Shown here: positions 1-7,600 of the stretch, piece after piece
How positions within the stretch are numbered: the stretch's first letter is position 1
Layout: every line of letters starts with the position of its first letter
Assembly (NCBI GenBank): GCA_025454095.1
Contig: JALOPC010000007.1
Span: 1 to 14,286 of the forward strand
Origin: Syntrophales bacterium
GTDB lineage: Bacteria; Desulfobacterota; Syntrophia; Syntrophales; UBA2192
Length of the DNA stretch: 14,286 bases
Direction of reading: 5' to 3'
Made by a program: the position numbers and the translations under genes
Notes under the pieces: generated by a model
Seen by the model: the letters and a program-made list of their open reading frames with translations, nothing else
What the model was told of the DNA's origin: nothing
The model's database searches: none

Positions 1-149
1 AGGCCGTCGACGGTGATGGCGTAGATCGCGCCGATCGGCTCGTACTGCAGGCGCACGGGAATTCCCTCCGCCTCGAGCCGACCCTCGAGAATCCTCGCCT
101 TGATGACCCCCTGCGCGGTGCCGACGACCTGCCAGCTCTCCTCGTCCAT
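1..149 (-). CDS. DUF2007-like (putative signal transducing) protein, 3' end cut by window edge
   Basis: Reading leftward from an ATG at 149-147, the visible 49 codons begin MDEESWQVVGTAQG and continue through an LEAEGIPV segment to an ITVDGL segment at the window edge. The pattern of W-x-V, an alanine-containing helix, 'LEAEGIPV' and a second strand ending in a G is typical of the small DUF2007 domain. That domain has no established biochemical role; some members are labelled putative signal transducing proteins. The start is supported by an AAGGG-type Shine-Dalgarno lying inside the last codons of the upstream rhomboid gene, six bases before the ATG. Only three bases separate the two genes, so they are very probably co-transcribed and translationally coupled. 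The C-terminus lies outside the window, so total length and any zinc-ribbon or other extra domain are unknown. Confidence 0.7.
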   Translation of the reverse strand, partial: MDEESWQVVGTAQGVIKARILEGRLEAEGIPVRLQYEPIGAIYAITVDG

Positions 150-152
150 GGT

Positions 153-1124
153 TTACCCTTCGACCCGGATTTCCAGGTAGATGTCCCCCGCCCGGCCGCC
201 TTCGGCCCGGCCAAGGCCCGCGAGCCGGATTCTCGTGCCGTTCTCCGTGTCCGGCGGGATCGTGACCATGAAAGCCCGCCGCGCCGCGTCGCCGGGTACG
301 CTGATCATTTTCCGGGTCCCCCCGCGGGCCTCCTTTGCCGTGATCACCACGTTGCCGTAGAGATTCAGGTCGTCCGTCTCGGCGACGGGATGGATTCGCT
401 GGAGCCTCGGGGAGGCGTGGCGGGCAAGCGTCTCGTGGAGCTTCTCGTCCAGGCGGCTCTCGGGGAGACGGGAGAAGAGCTTGACGGCGATCATCCCGAA
501 CACGAACCCCCCGATGTGGGCCCACCAGGCGATTCCGCCCCCGCCCTCCGGCCCGGGCAGAGAGGCATAGAAGAACTGGAAGAGGAGCCAGATCCCCAGG
601 AACACGACCGCCGGGATCTCGACGAAGTAGGGAATGAAGAAAATGGGGATCAGCGTGATGATCCTCGCCCCGGGGAAGAGGATGAAGTAGGCCCCCATGA
701 CCCCCGCAATGGCCCCGCTGGCCCCGATCGTCGGCACCGTCGATCCCCAGTTGGACCAGAGGTGCGCGAACCCGGACGCCCACCCGCAAAGCAGGTAGAA
801 GGCGAGAAAGCGGGTCGTTCCCATGCGGTCCTCCACGTTGTCGCCGAAGATGTAGAGGGACCACATGTTCCCGAGCAGATGGAGCACCCCGCCATGGAGG
901 AACATGAAGGACAGCAGGGCGAATGCCTGCTCGACGAAGGTGAAGTGGGCGGAGATCTCGGGGACGGCGTAACGCGCGGGGACAAGACCGTAGGTATAGA
1001 TGAACCGCTCGAGATGTTCCCCCTGCATCGACTGGTACAGGAAGACGAGGACGTTGAGGCCGATGATGCCGTGGGTGACGGCGGGGTAGCTCTTCGACGG
1101 GATCTGATCGCGTATGGGGATCAT
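153..1124 (-). CDS. Rhomboid family intramembrane serine protease fused to a DnaJ C-terminal-like domain
   Basis: This is a 323-aa membrane protein. Residues 15-215 form a six-helix rhomboid core. Family hallmarks are visible: HLLGNMW at 82-88 (H82 and oxyanion N86), GASG at 134-137 with the likely nucleophile S136, and AHIGG with the likely catalytic H203. Rhomboids cleave substrates within or next to the membrane. The region from about 252 to 323 is not rhomboid. It reads DLNLYGNVVITAKEARGG, then VTIPPDTENGTRIRLAGLG, then AGDIYLEIRV, matching the order and spacing of the DnaJ/Hsp40 C-terminal peptide-binding domain (dlY...EA..G; v.IP.gt..GtriRL.g.G; GDiyv.v.v). No J domain (HPD) or zinc-finger repeats are present. 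The start at MIPIRD is the usual start of this rhomboid subfamily, although the Shine-Dalgarno is weak. The downstream DUF2007 gene is three bases away. The rhomboid call is near certain; the fusion call rests on motif recognition. Confidence 0.93.
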   Translation of the reverse strand: MIPIRDQIPSKSYPAVTHGIIGLNVLVFLYQSMQGEHLERFIYTYGLVPARYAVPEISAHFTFVEQAFALLSFMFLHGGVLHLLGNMWSLYIFGDNVEDRMGTTRFLAFYLLCGWASGFAHLWSNWGSTVPTIGASGAIAGVMGAYFILFPGARIITLIPIFFIPYFVEIPAVVFLGIWLLFQFFYASLPGPEGGGGIAWWAHIGGFVFGMIAVKLFSRLPESRLDEKLHETLARHASPRLQRIHPVAETDDLNLYGNVVITAKEARGGTRKMISVPGDAARRAFMVTIPPDTENGTRIRLAGLGRAEGGRAGDIYLEIRVEG

Positions 1125-1180
1125 GAAAGCACCGCAGGCTAAAGGGGATATCGTGAACCGAGGCTGCCTTTGCCAGTCCC

Positions 1181-1209
1181 CTTATCGCACAAAAGCCGAT
1201 TCGCGACAA
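1181..1209 (-). promoter_or_regulatory. Candidate sigma70 promoter of the rhomboid operon
   Basis: On the minus strand TTGTCG (1204-1209) and GATAAG (1181-1186) are separated by 17 bases, each matching four of six consensus positions. Transcription would start near 1174, giving a leader of about 50 nt before the rhomboid ATG. This is the only reasonable pair in the short gap downstream of the acetate transporter's terminator. It is inferred from sequence match alone. Confidence 0.35.
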
Positions 1210-1237
1210 ACGGTTTTCCGGCGCCTGATCCGAGGGC

Positions 1238-1268
1238 AAAAAAAGGGGCGGGCCAGAAGGCCCGCCCC
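1238..1268 (-). terminator. Intrinsic terminator of the acetate transporter gene
   Basis: A perfect 10-bp stem, GGGGCGGGCC / GGCCCGCCCC (1245-1254 with 1259-1268), with an AGAA tetraloop region is followed on the minus strand by seven T residues (A-tract at 1238-1244). It lies about 32 bases after the transporter's stop codon and separates that gene from the rhomboid operon. This is a textbook rho-independent terminator. Confidence 0.93.
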
Positions 1269-1300
1269 CGTAACCGTCTTGACGGTCAGGCGCTCATCGC

Positions 1301-1894
1301 TTACTTCACGAACGGCGCCGGGATCGGGTAGATCACGCGCCCGAACACGGTATTGCAGACCACCGCGCCGGCCACGTACACGCCGATCCAGCCGGAAGCC
1401 ACGAGCAGCCAGCCCACGATGGGCTTGCCGACTGCCGGATCCATCTTGCCGAGGTCCAGACCGACGATGCACCACAGGACGATGTCGATCATGACGACGA
1501 GCAGGAAGATGAGCTTATTGGCCTTCAGGTAAGCAGGGGTCACGGCGGTGAGGAAGCCGGCCCCGGCCATCCAGGTCCATCCCTCGACGTAGACATGGGG
1601 AGCCATGCCGAACTTGATCATGAGGAATTTGGCGAGAACGCTCAGCGAGGCGCCGAACATGAAGAAGGCCGAGAAGAACAGGAAGACGTTACCGCCGGTG
1701 ATGTTATGATCTTTCAATTCCATAACAGCAACCGTGTACTGAACCACACCGCCGCCAACAAGCCAGGCGAACAGGATGGGAAGGCCTTCGGCCTTTACCC
1801 AGCCAAGAAATACTGCGGCGAAACCAAAGCAGGCAACAGCGAGGGCGCCCAGACCAGCGGGAGCCGGAGTTGCAAAGGTGTGTTCCTGTGCCAT
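1301..1894 (-). CDS. Acetate uptake transporter, GPR1/FUN34/YaaH (SatP) family
   Basis: A 197-aa integral membrane protein with about six hydrophobic segments. The N-terminal TPAPAGL (residues 9-15) matches the family signature NPAPLGL, with the usual Asn replaced by Thr and Leu by Ala. The last helix, SGWIGVYVAGAVV, followed by NTVFGR (181-186), aligns with the conserved C-terminus of E. coli SatP. Family members carry acetate, sometimes succinate, with protons across the inner membrane. The start at 1894 (MAQEHTF) was chosen because a perfect AGGAGGA lies seven bases upstream; the reading frame extends 23 codons further, but that part would run through the ribosome-binding site. The gene is monocistronic, ending at a strong terminator. 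A CoA-transferase on the same strand upstream suggests a shared acetate theme. The direction of transport cannot be read from sequence. Confidence 0.9.
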   Translation of the reverse strand: MAQEHTFATPAPAGLGALAVACFGFAAVFLGWVKAEGLPILFAWLVGGGVVQYTVAVMELKDHNITGGNVFLFFSAFFMFGASLSVLAKFLMIKFGMAPHVYVEGWTWMAGAGFLTAVTPAYLKANKLIFLLVVMIDIVLWCIVGLDLGKMDPAVGKPIVGWLLVASGWIGVYVAGAVVCNTVFGRVIYPIPAPFVK

Positions 1895-1901
1895 AGAAAA
1901 A

Positions 1902-1908
1902 TCCTCCT
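1902..1908 (-). promoter_or_regulatory. Shine-Dalgarno deciding the acetate transporter start
   Basis: AGGAGGA on the minus strand sits seven bases before the ATG at 1894. It excludes the longer in-frame start at 1963. Confidence 0.85.
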
Positions 1909-2013
1909 TTTTTCTAGTAAGAAAATGAAATGGGTCAAACAGAATGAATGATGAAAAAATCACACCTTACCAAAAAATCCCTCTGTCACCTCCCTTCCTT
2001 GTGGATTTTGCAG

Positions 2014-2124
2014 GCCCGACCTCTCATTCCGGGCCGTTTGTTGAGCGTTGCTTCAGGCGCCTGCGCTGCGGGCCGACCTCTCATTCCGGACCGCTGCTCG
2101 AGCGTGGCTTCAGTCGCTCCTGCG
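2014..2124. repeat. Imperfect tandem duplication, period 57 bp
   Basis: Two copies of a unit beginning CCGACCTCTCATTCCGG are seen, one starting near 2015 and one near 2072. They share the 15-base core GACCTCTCATTCCGG exactly (2018-2032 and 2075-2089). Similarity continues through GAGCGT-TGCTTCAG and GAGCGT-GGCTTCAG to a final CTGCG. It is noncoding, and nothing else in the window carries the same unit. Confidence 0.75.
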
Positions 2125-2259
2125 AATCAAATGACCCCCTGTTGGTAAGATGATCTGCATTCCTGGCACACGGTATCAAAGAACTTTCTCTCAGATTACG
2201 CATTTTACCTACCAAAGATAAAATCATCCTGTCAAGAAGAAAAACGCCGCAAGGGGATG

Positions 2260-2300
2260 GAGAGCTCCGCGCACACCGGGACATGTCCCGGGAGGCTCTC
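2260..2300. repeat. Nested palindrome (possible terminator or operator)
   Basis: A perfect 16-bp palindrome, CCGGGACATGTCCCGG (2276-2291), is flanked by outer arms GAGAGC (2260-2265) and GCTCTC (2295-2300). A cruciform or a long RNA hairpin is possible. It lies about 60 bases past the stop of the small membrane protein gene on the minus strand. No T-run directly follows on either strand, so an intrinsic terminator is not certain. Confidence 0.6.
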
Positions 2301-2358
2301 GGGGAGGGCTTTTCAGTACTGTACGAGGGAAAATGGCCGTGCGGGCGGGGCAAGCCTC

Positions 2359-2547
2359 CTAAGCGGCTCGGTAGGCGAAAAGAATGATGAAGATGCCCAG
2401 GAGCCAGAAAAGGTAGGCGAGGATCCGGTGTCTCTGGCCGGAGTCCAGTTTCGAGAACATGGTGAGGAAGTTCGCCTTTTCTTCCTGCACGGGCGGCCGG
2501 ACGGGCGGTGCCGGGGCCTGCGCTTGTTTCTTTTCCTTCTTTGACAT
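2359..2547 (-). CDS. Small single-pass membrane protein, unknown function
   Basis: A 62-aa protein beginning MSKKEKKQ. The first 25 or so residues are polar and rich in Lys, Gln, Ala and Pro (QAQAPAPPVRPPV). Residues 26-43 (EEKANFLTMFSKLDSGQR) are amphipathic, and residues 45-59 (ILAYLFWLLGIFIILFAY) form one membrane helix, ending AYRAA. An upstream in-frame ATG at 2556 sits only one base after an AGAGGA Shine-Dalgarno, too close to use. The ATG at 2547 is nine bases away and is preferred. A consensus-like promoter lies in front and the gene appears to be transcribed alone, between the CoA-transferase and the acetate transporter. I do not recognise the family. A positively charged N-terminus suggests an N-in topology with the short tail outside. 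Confidence 0.65.
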   Translation of the reverse strand: MSKKEKKQAQAPAPPVRPPVQEEKANFLTMFSKLDSGQRHRILAYLFWLLGIFIILFAYRAA

Positions 2548-2586
2548 AGCCTGCATTCCTCTTCGCGCCTGTTGTGCGGTGCCTTC

Positions 2587-2615
2587 TCCATAAAGGAAAC
2601 GACGGCGCCTGTCAA
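2587..2615 (-). promoter_or_regulatory. Candidate sigma70 promoter of the small membrane protein gene
   Basis: On the minus strand a perfect TTGACA (2610-2615) is followed, after 17 bases, by TATGGA (2587-2592). Predicted start is near 2580, giving a leader of about 33 nt. It implies that this gene is not simply read through from the CoA-transferase gene. Confidence 0.5.
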
Positions 2616-2643
2616 GACAAAGACCGATCCGTTGCGCGGGATG

Positions 2644-2673
2644 AAAAGAGCCCGGGCCGTGGTCCGGGCTCTT
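2644..2673 (-). terminator. Intrinsic terminator of the CoA-transferase gene
   Basis: A 10-bp perfect stem, AAGAGCCCGG (2646-2655) with CCGGGCTCTT (2664-2673), is followed on the minus strand by a short T-tract (TTTTCAT). It begins 22 bases after the CoA-transferase stop codon. The T-tract is weaker than that of the transporter's terminator. Confidence 0.75.
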
Positions 2674-2695
2674 CTGCGACAGGTCGATGTCAGAA

Positions 2696-4216
2696 TCACT
2701 TTCCGCTCTGGTAGGGGTCCCAGTCGAAGCCCCAGAGATCGCTGTGCATGGGGATCTTGTAGTTTCTTCTCTCCTCGTAGGCGGGGTAGCGCCTTGTCTT
2801 GCCCTCGGCGGGCAGCATGCTGACGGGGAATTTCGGGGCGAGCAGGCCGTGCTCCCGGGCTTCCTTCGTGAGCCACTCCCTGTCGTCGGGGTGCGCGATC
2901 GAGATGAGCGCCGCCGCCCTCTCGTAGCCGTTGAGGCCGCGGAGGTTGACGATGCCGTACTCGGTGCAGACGTAATTGGCGAGCTGGGCCGGGACGTCCA
3001 CCGACGAGCCTTCGGGCAGGAAGGGGACGATGCGGGAGGTGCCGTGCTTGCTGCGGGAGGTCATGGAGGCGACCCCCCGGCCGCCCTTGCTCTGGGCGCA
3101 GAAGGACACGAAGTGGAAGTAGCCGCCGGAGCTCGAGATCGGCCGCTTCTCGTAGAAGCCCGAGCACTGCTGGCCCAGCAGGTCCACGGCGACGCAGTTG
3201 TCGATGGCGATCATGTTGTCGAGCCGGGTCAGGTTGTGCAGGTTGTTGGTGTAGCTGATGTCGTAGGCCGCCATGTTCGGGTTGCGGTGGATCGTGTCGT
3301 AGTACCACTTCACGTCCACGGGGAAGGCGAAGGTCCAGACGCTCTTTCCGCGGTCGGCGGGAAGGCTCTTGTAGCGGTTGGTGACCTGTCCGGACTCGAT
3401 CAGCTTGATCAGGCCCGCGTTGAGCATTTCGGTGTGGATGCCGAGATCTTTGAAGCCGGCGCTGGCCATGGCGCCGACGCAGGCGGAGGGCAGCGAGCCG
3501 ATGCCGAGCTGGACGACGTCCCGGTCCCGCATGATCGTCATGATGTGGTTGGCGATGGCCTCCTCCTCGGGTTTCGCCTTGATGGCCTTCTCGTTGATCT
3601 GGGGCCACCGGTATCGCTCCACGTCCACCTCGACCCAGTAGTCGATCTCGTCGATGTGGATCGTGTTGAAGCGGCCGCCCTCGGCCCAGGGGTAGTCGGC
3701 GCGCACTTCGATGACGGACTTCTTGGCGCACTGGGAGAAGATGCCGGCGTTGTTCGTGCCGTAGGAGAAATTCGCAAACCCGTGGTGATCCCAGGGGGTT
3801 GCCGCGTTCCACCACCAGTCGAGACCGCGTTTTTCCTTCACGGCGTTGACGAAGCGGTAATGGCAGAACCACATGCCCATGGCCCACCCCCACTGGGACC
3901 AGCTCGTGACGTTGTTGGTGTCGCGGGCCTTGCGGCTCCAGGGGAAGAAGAAGTACTCGTGGAAACAGTGATATTCCTGCTTGGGGTCGACCTGCTGGAA
4001 CTCGAGGTGGGGGTAGAACATGGCGTAGTTCCAGATCTCGATATCTTTCACCTGGCCGGGGCCGGGGCCGAGTCGCTTCGCAAGCTCCTTCATGCACTCC
4101 GTCGAGTCACCCCCCACGGAGCCGGGCTGGATCCAGTCGCCCGATTTGACCATGTCGAGGATCTGCTGCGGGGTTCTTTTCTTGTCGCGGATTTTCTGTT
4201 GAACGGGTGTCGTCAT
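2696..4216 (-). CDS. Acetyl-CoA hydrolase/CoA-transferase family protein
   Basis: This 506-aa soluble protein belongs to the family I CoA-transferases grouped with acetyl-CoA hydrolase, succinyl-CoA:acetate and 4-hydroxybutyrate CoA-transferases. Members move CoA between acyl-CoA and a carboxylate such as acetate through a glutamyl-CoA intermediate. Family landmarks are VVQLGIGSLPSA (234-245), LGIHTEML (258-265) with E263 as the likely catalytic glutamate, an SSSGGYFHFVS glycine turn (361-371), SRIVPFLPEG (394-403) and CTEYGIVNLRGL (417-428). The N-terminal third is unusually rich in Trp, Tyr and Phe (for example FFFPWSRK and SWSQWGWAMGMWF). AAGGAGGG lies six bases upstream of the ATG. The neighbouring acetate permease supports a role in acetate or short-chain fatty acid metabolism. 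The exact acyl substrate cannot be decided from sequence. Confidence 0.88.
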   Translation of the reverse strand: MTTPVQQKIRDKKRTPQQILDMVKSGDWIQPGSVGGDSTECMKELAKRLGPGPGQVKDIEIWNYAMFYPHLEFQQVDPKQEYHCFHEYFFFPWSRKARDTNNVTSWSQWGWAMGMWFCHYRFVNAVKEKRGLDWWWNAATPWDHHGFANFSYGTNNAGIFSQCAKKSVIEVRADYPWAEGGRFNTIHIDEIDYWVEVDVERYRWPQINEKAIKAKPEEEAIANHIMTIMRDRDVVQLGIGSLPSACVGAMASAGFKDLGIHTEMLNAGLIKLIESGQVTNRYKSLPADRGKSVWTFAFPVDVKWYYDTIHRNPNMAAYDISYTNNLHNLTRLDNMIAIDNCVAVDLLGQQCSGFYEKRPISSSGGYFHFVSFCAQSKGGRGVASMTSRSKHGTSRIVPFLPEGSSVDVPAQLANYVCTEYGIVNLRGLNGYERAAALISIAHPDDREWLTKEAREHGLLAPKFPVSMLPAEGKTRRYPAYEERRNYKIPMHSDLWGFDWDPYQSGK

Positions 4217-4378
4217 TCTGCTCCCTCCTTGAGAATGATGGCCTTTTCCCTGGGTGCGGGTCCTGTATTGCTGGGCGTGGCAAGCGGGCGGGAAAAGCGA
4301 TGTGACCCTGACCGGTTTGTATCCCCCCCTTTCGAATGACCGTTCATGTCGCGGATGGATCTGCGGAGACGATTTTTG

Positions 4379-4406
4379 ATTAATCTTTTGCCCCGTGCTT
4401 TGTCAA
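4379..4406 (-). promoter_or_regulatory. Candidate promoter of the CoA-transferase gene
   Basis: On the minus strand a perfect TTGACA (4401-4406) is followed after 16 bases by ATTAAT (4379-4384). The -35 lies inside a 12-base string that also overlaps the -35 of the small membrane protein promoter. The long 5' leader that follows has no riboswitch fold I recognise. Confidence 0.4.
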
Positions 4407-4571
4407 GACAAATAAGCCTTCGGAACGGTTGGGAAAGAGGCCCGAACGGGGAATTTTTCATCGGAAATTGCGTCTTCCCAGGCGGTAATGCCGGGCTTCT
4501 GGAACGGAAATTGAATACAACATATAGTGGTCGAGGGGCGAAAGGACACATTCCGTAGTAGTTTTTAGCCC

Positions 4572-4600
4572 TTTACATCATTATGGCGCTTTGGTAGAGT
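4572..4600 (+). promoter_or_regulatory. Candidate sigma70 promoter of smc
   Basis: TTTACA (4572-4577) and TAGAGT (4595-4600) are separated by 17 bases, giving a start near 4607 and a leader of about 45 nt. A TTGACA at 4602-4607 has no matching -10 and is probably incidental. Confidence 0.45.
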
Positions 4601-4651
4601 GTTGACAATTTGTACGAACCGTCAGCGAACTGACAGAAGCATGGGGATGGA

Positions 4652-7600
4652 ATGAAACTCAAGCGGCTCGAAATCATCGGGTTCAAGTCCTTCCGGGACA
4701 GAACCGTCATCGACTTTTCTTCCGGCATCAGCGGCATCGTGGGGCCCAACGGCTGCGGCAAAAGCAACATCGTCGACGCCATCCGCTGGGTCATGGGGGA
4801 GCAGCGGGTATCGCTGCTGCGCGGCAAGAAGATGGACGACGTCATCTTCAACGGAAGCGAGGAGGCCCAGCCGGTGAGCTTGGCCGAGGTGACCCTCGTC
4901 ATGGAGTCCGGCGGGTACGCCTTTCCCGCACCCTATGCGGATTGTTCGGAAGTGATGATCACGAGGCGCGTCTTCCGCGACGAGGAGGGCGAGTACTCCA
5001 TCAACAAGGTGCGGTGCCGGCTGCTCGACGTGAAGGAGTTCTTCATGGACACGGGCGTGGGCGCCCGGACCTACTCGCTCGTGGAGCAGGGCAGCATCGC
5101 CAACCTCATGGAGGCCAAACCCGAGGAGCGGCGCCAGTACATCGAGGAGGCCGCGGGGATCACGAAGTACAAGAGCCGCAAGGAGGCCGCCGTCCGCAAA
5201 ATGGAGTCGACGAAGCAGAACCTGCTTCGTCTCAACGACATCATGCGCGAGGTCAAGAGCCAGCTCAACTCCGTCTCCCGGCAGGCCAAGCGGGCCGAGC
5301 GGTACAAGCAGCTCAAGAAGGACCTCCGGGAGATCGAACTGGCCCTGGCCACGCAGGCGTTCACGGAGATGCTCGGGAAAAAATCCGACCTGCAGCGTCG
5401 CTACGACGACGCCTCGGCGGCAACGGACGACGTCCGCTCGCAGCTCGCGGTGCTCGAGGCCCGCATCGAGGAGTTCCGGGCGGAGATCACCGAGAACGAC
5501 CAGAGCGTCAAGCAGCTCCAGGAGAGGCTCTACACCGCGAAGAACGAGATCAGCATCCAGGAGCAGGGCATCGAGCACGCCCGAACGCGGCTCGACGACC
5601 TTGCCGTCCTGAAGGAACGGGGGGCGATCGAGCTGGAATCGCTGCGCGCCCGCCGCGGGGAGATGGAACGTGAACTGGAGCAGCTCGAGACGCAGTCGAC
5701 CGAGTCGGACGGGCGCATCGCCGCCGGCCGGGATGCGGTTTCCCTGCGGCAGGCCGACGTCGACGAGCTCCGCAAGAGCGAGCAGGGGTTCCGGGAGGGG
5801 CTGGAAAAGGAAAAGACCGCCTACTTCAACGCGCTCACCGAGCAGTCGCGCCTGCAGAACGCGCTGGCGGCAACCCGGAAAACCCTGGAGGACCTCAAGC
5901 GGAGGACCGAGCGGGAGGTCAAGGAACTCGAGGAGCACGAAGGCCGCCTGACCCTGGCCGAGGGGAACCTCTCCGGCACCCGGGCGGGTCTGGAAGGGGG
6001 CCAGGAACGCCTGGAGGGCCTGCGGAAACAGGCCGCGGAGCTCCAGCAGCTCATCCAGCGCTCCCGCGCCGAGCTGGAGGAGGCCGACGAGCGGGTGTTC
6101 CGGCTCAAGGAGGAACTCGGCAAGAAGACCTCGCGGCTCGCCTCGCTCCGGGAGTTCCAGAACCGCTACGAGTGGTGCGACGCGGGGACGCGGTCCATCA
6201 TCCGCGCCGGGGCCGAGGCCGGTCTCTCCCTGGACAGCGTCCACGGGCTCGTGGCCGACCACATCGAGGTCCCCCGCGAGTACGAGGTCGCCGTCGAGGC
6301 GGCCCTGGGGGAGAGGCTGCAGTATGTCGTCGTCAAGAGCCAGGAGGAGGGCATCCGGGCCATCGACTACCTGAAGACCCGCACCGCCGGCCGCAGCAGC
6401 TTCGTCCCGCTCCGGGTCCGCGCGAGCGCCCTCGACGTGGAGTCGAACGAAACCCTCCGGGGCACGACGCGGCTTCTCGACGTCGTGCGCGTGAAGGAGG
6501 AGTTCCGCAACATCGCCGAATACCTCCTGGGCGACACCCTCCTGGTTTCCGACCTGCAGTCCGGGATCGCCCTGTGGGAGCGGAACGGATTCCGGGGGAC
6601 CCTGGTGACCCCGGACGGCGACATGATCAGCCCCCACGGCGTCCTGACGGGGGGAAGCCGGGCGTCCACCGAGGAGAGCAGCCTGCTGAGCCGCAAGAGG
6701 GAGATCGCCGAGCTGGAAAAGGATGCAAGCCGTCTCGAGGGCCGGCTCCGCGAGGAGTCGCAGGGCCGCAGCGCCCTGGCCGACCGGATCGCCTCGATGG
6801 AGGAAGACTGGGAGGCCGGCCGCGACGCCGTCCGGGAAGCGGAACTCGAGCTCCAGGGCCGGAAGAAGGACGTCGAGCGTTACGAGAACGAGCTGAAATG
6901 GATCCAGCAGCGCGTCGGCGTGATCCGGTTCAACCGCGAGACGCTGCTGGCCGAGGAGCAGGAAGCGGCGGCGAAGCTGGCCGCCACGGAGCGCGAAATC
7001 GAGACGGCCGACGTGCGCTGCCTCGAGATCAACAGCCGCCTCGAGGAGACCCAGCAGCGCTGGCAGGCCGCGAAGGCGGATCTGGAGGGCAAGGACGCCC
7101 TGCTCACGGAGGCGCGCGTCGCCCTGGTGGCCCTGGAGGAGAAGCGCAACGCCGATATCAAGGCGCTCGAGCGGCTCCGCGAGTCCCTCCGCACGCTCGA
7201 GCTCGAGGTGGAAACGCGGCTGCAGAATTTTGGCGAGGCGGACCGCAACCGCGAGGAGCTGACGGCGAAGATCGAGCAGGACCGCCTGTCCCTGGACGCG
7301 CTCTACAGCGGCTACGGGGAAATCGAAAGGGATCTGGCCGCCGCCCGCGAGGGGCAGACCTGGCGCGAGGGGAAAATGAGCGGGCTCGAGGGCGAGGCCC
7401 GCGAGGCCCGCCGGAAGATCGAGCAGATGCTCCGCGAAACGGGAGAACTCGACATCGAGATCCGGGAGCTGGCCTTCCAGGTCGACGCGCTGAAAAACGG
7501 GATGCAGGAGAAATACCAGGCGGCCCTCGACGAGCTGGCCCCGGGATTCGCGCCGCTCGAAGAGGCTCGGATCGGCGAGTTCCGGGAGGACCTCGAAAAG

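Larger units (their letters stand above)
1895..2358. other. 464-bp gene-free region upstream of the acetate transporter
   Basis: No reading frame here looks like a protein. The stretch holds the transporter's ribosome-binding site, a 57-bp imperfect tandem duplication (2014-2124), an A/T-rich segment around 2190-2250 and a nested palindrome (2260-2300). A TTGACC...TAGAAA pair on the minus strand at 1911-1938 has promoter-like spacing (16 bases), but transcription from it would begin inside the Shine-Dalgarno. The true promoter therefore probably lies further upstream, and the transporter may have a long leader. Confidence 0.6.
4217..4651. other. 435-bp divergent intergenic region between the CoA-transferase and smc
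   Basis: No credible gene is present. The left side holds the CoA-transferase leader (about 155 nt if the candidate promoter at 4379-4406 is used) and its strong ribosome-binding site. The right side holds candidate smc promoters: TTTACA/TAGAGT (4572-4600), and a second TATAGT (4523-4528) with only a weak -35. A short hairpin, GTCAG-cgaa-CTGAC (4621-4634), lies just before the smc start. The segment 4413-4510 shows no recognised structure. Confidence 0.6.

Noticed and set aside
1911..1938. TTGACC-16-TAGAAA as the acetate transporter promoter
   Set aside because: The hexamers and spacing are good, but the transcript would start around 1904, within the Shine-Dalgarno, leaving no usable leader.
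1895..1963. N-terminal extension of the acetate transporter to an ATG at 1963
   Set aside because: The extension would translate through a perfect AGGAGGA that is ideally placed for the ATG at 1894, and the family starts close to the TPAPAGL motif.
2313..4339. Long open frames on both strands overlapping the CoA-transferase (a 594-codon minus frame and a 550-codon plus frame)
   Set aside because: Both are shadows of the CoA-transferase frame with low-complexity Arg/Pro or Val/Asp/Gly composition and no domains.
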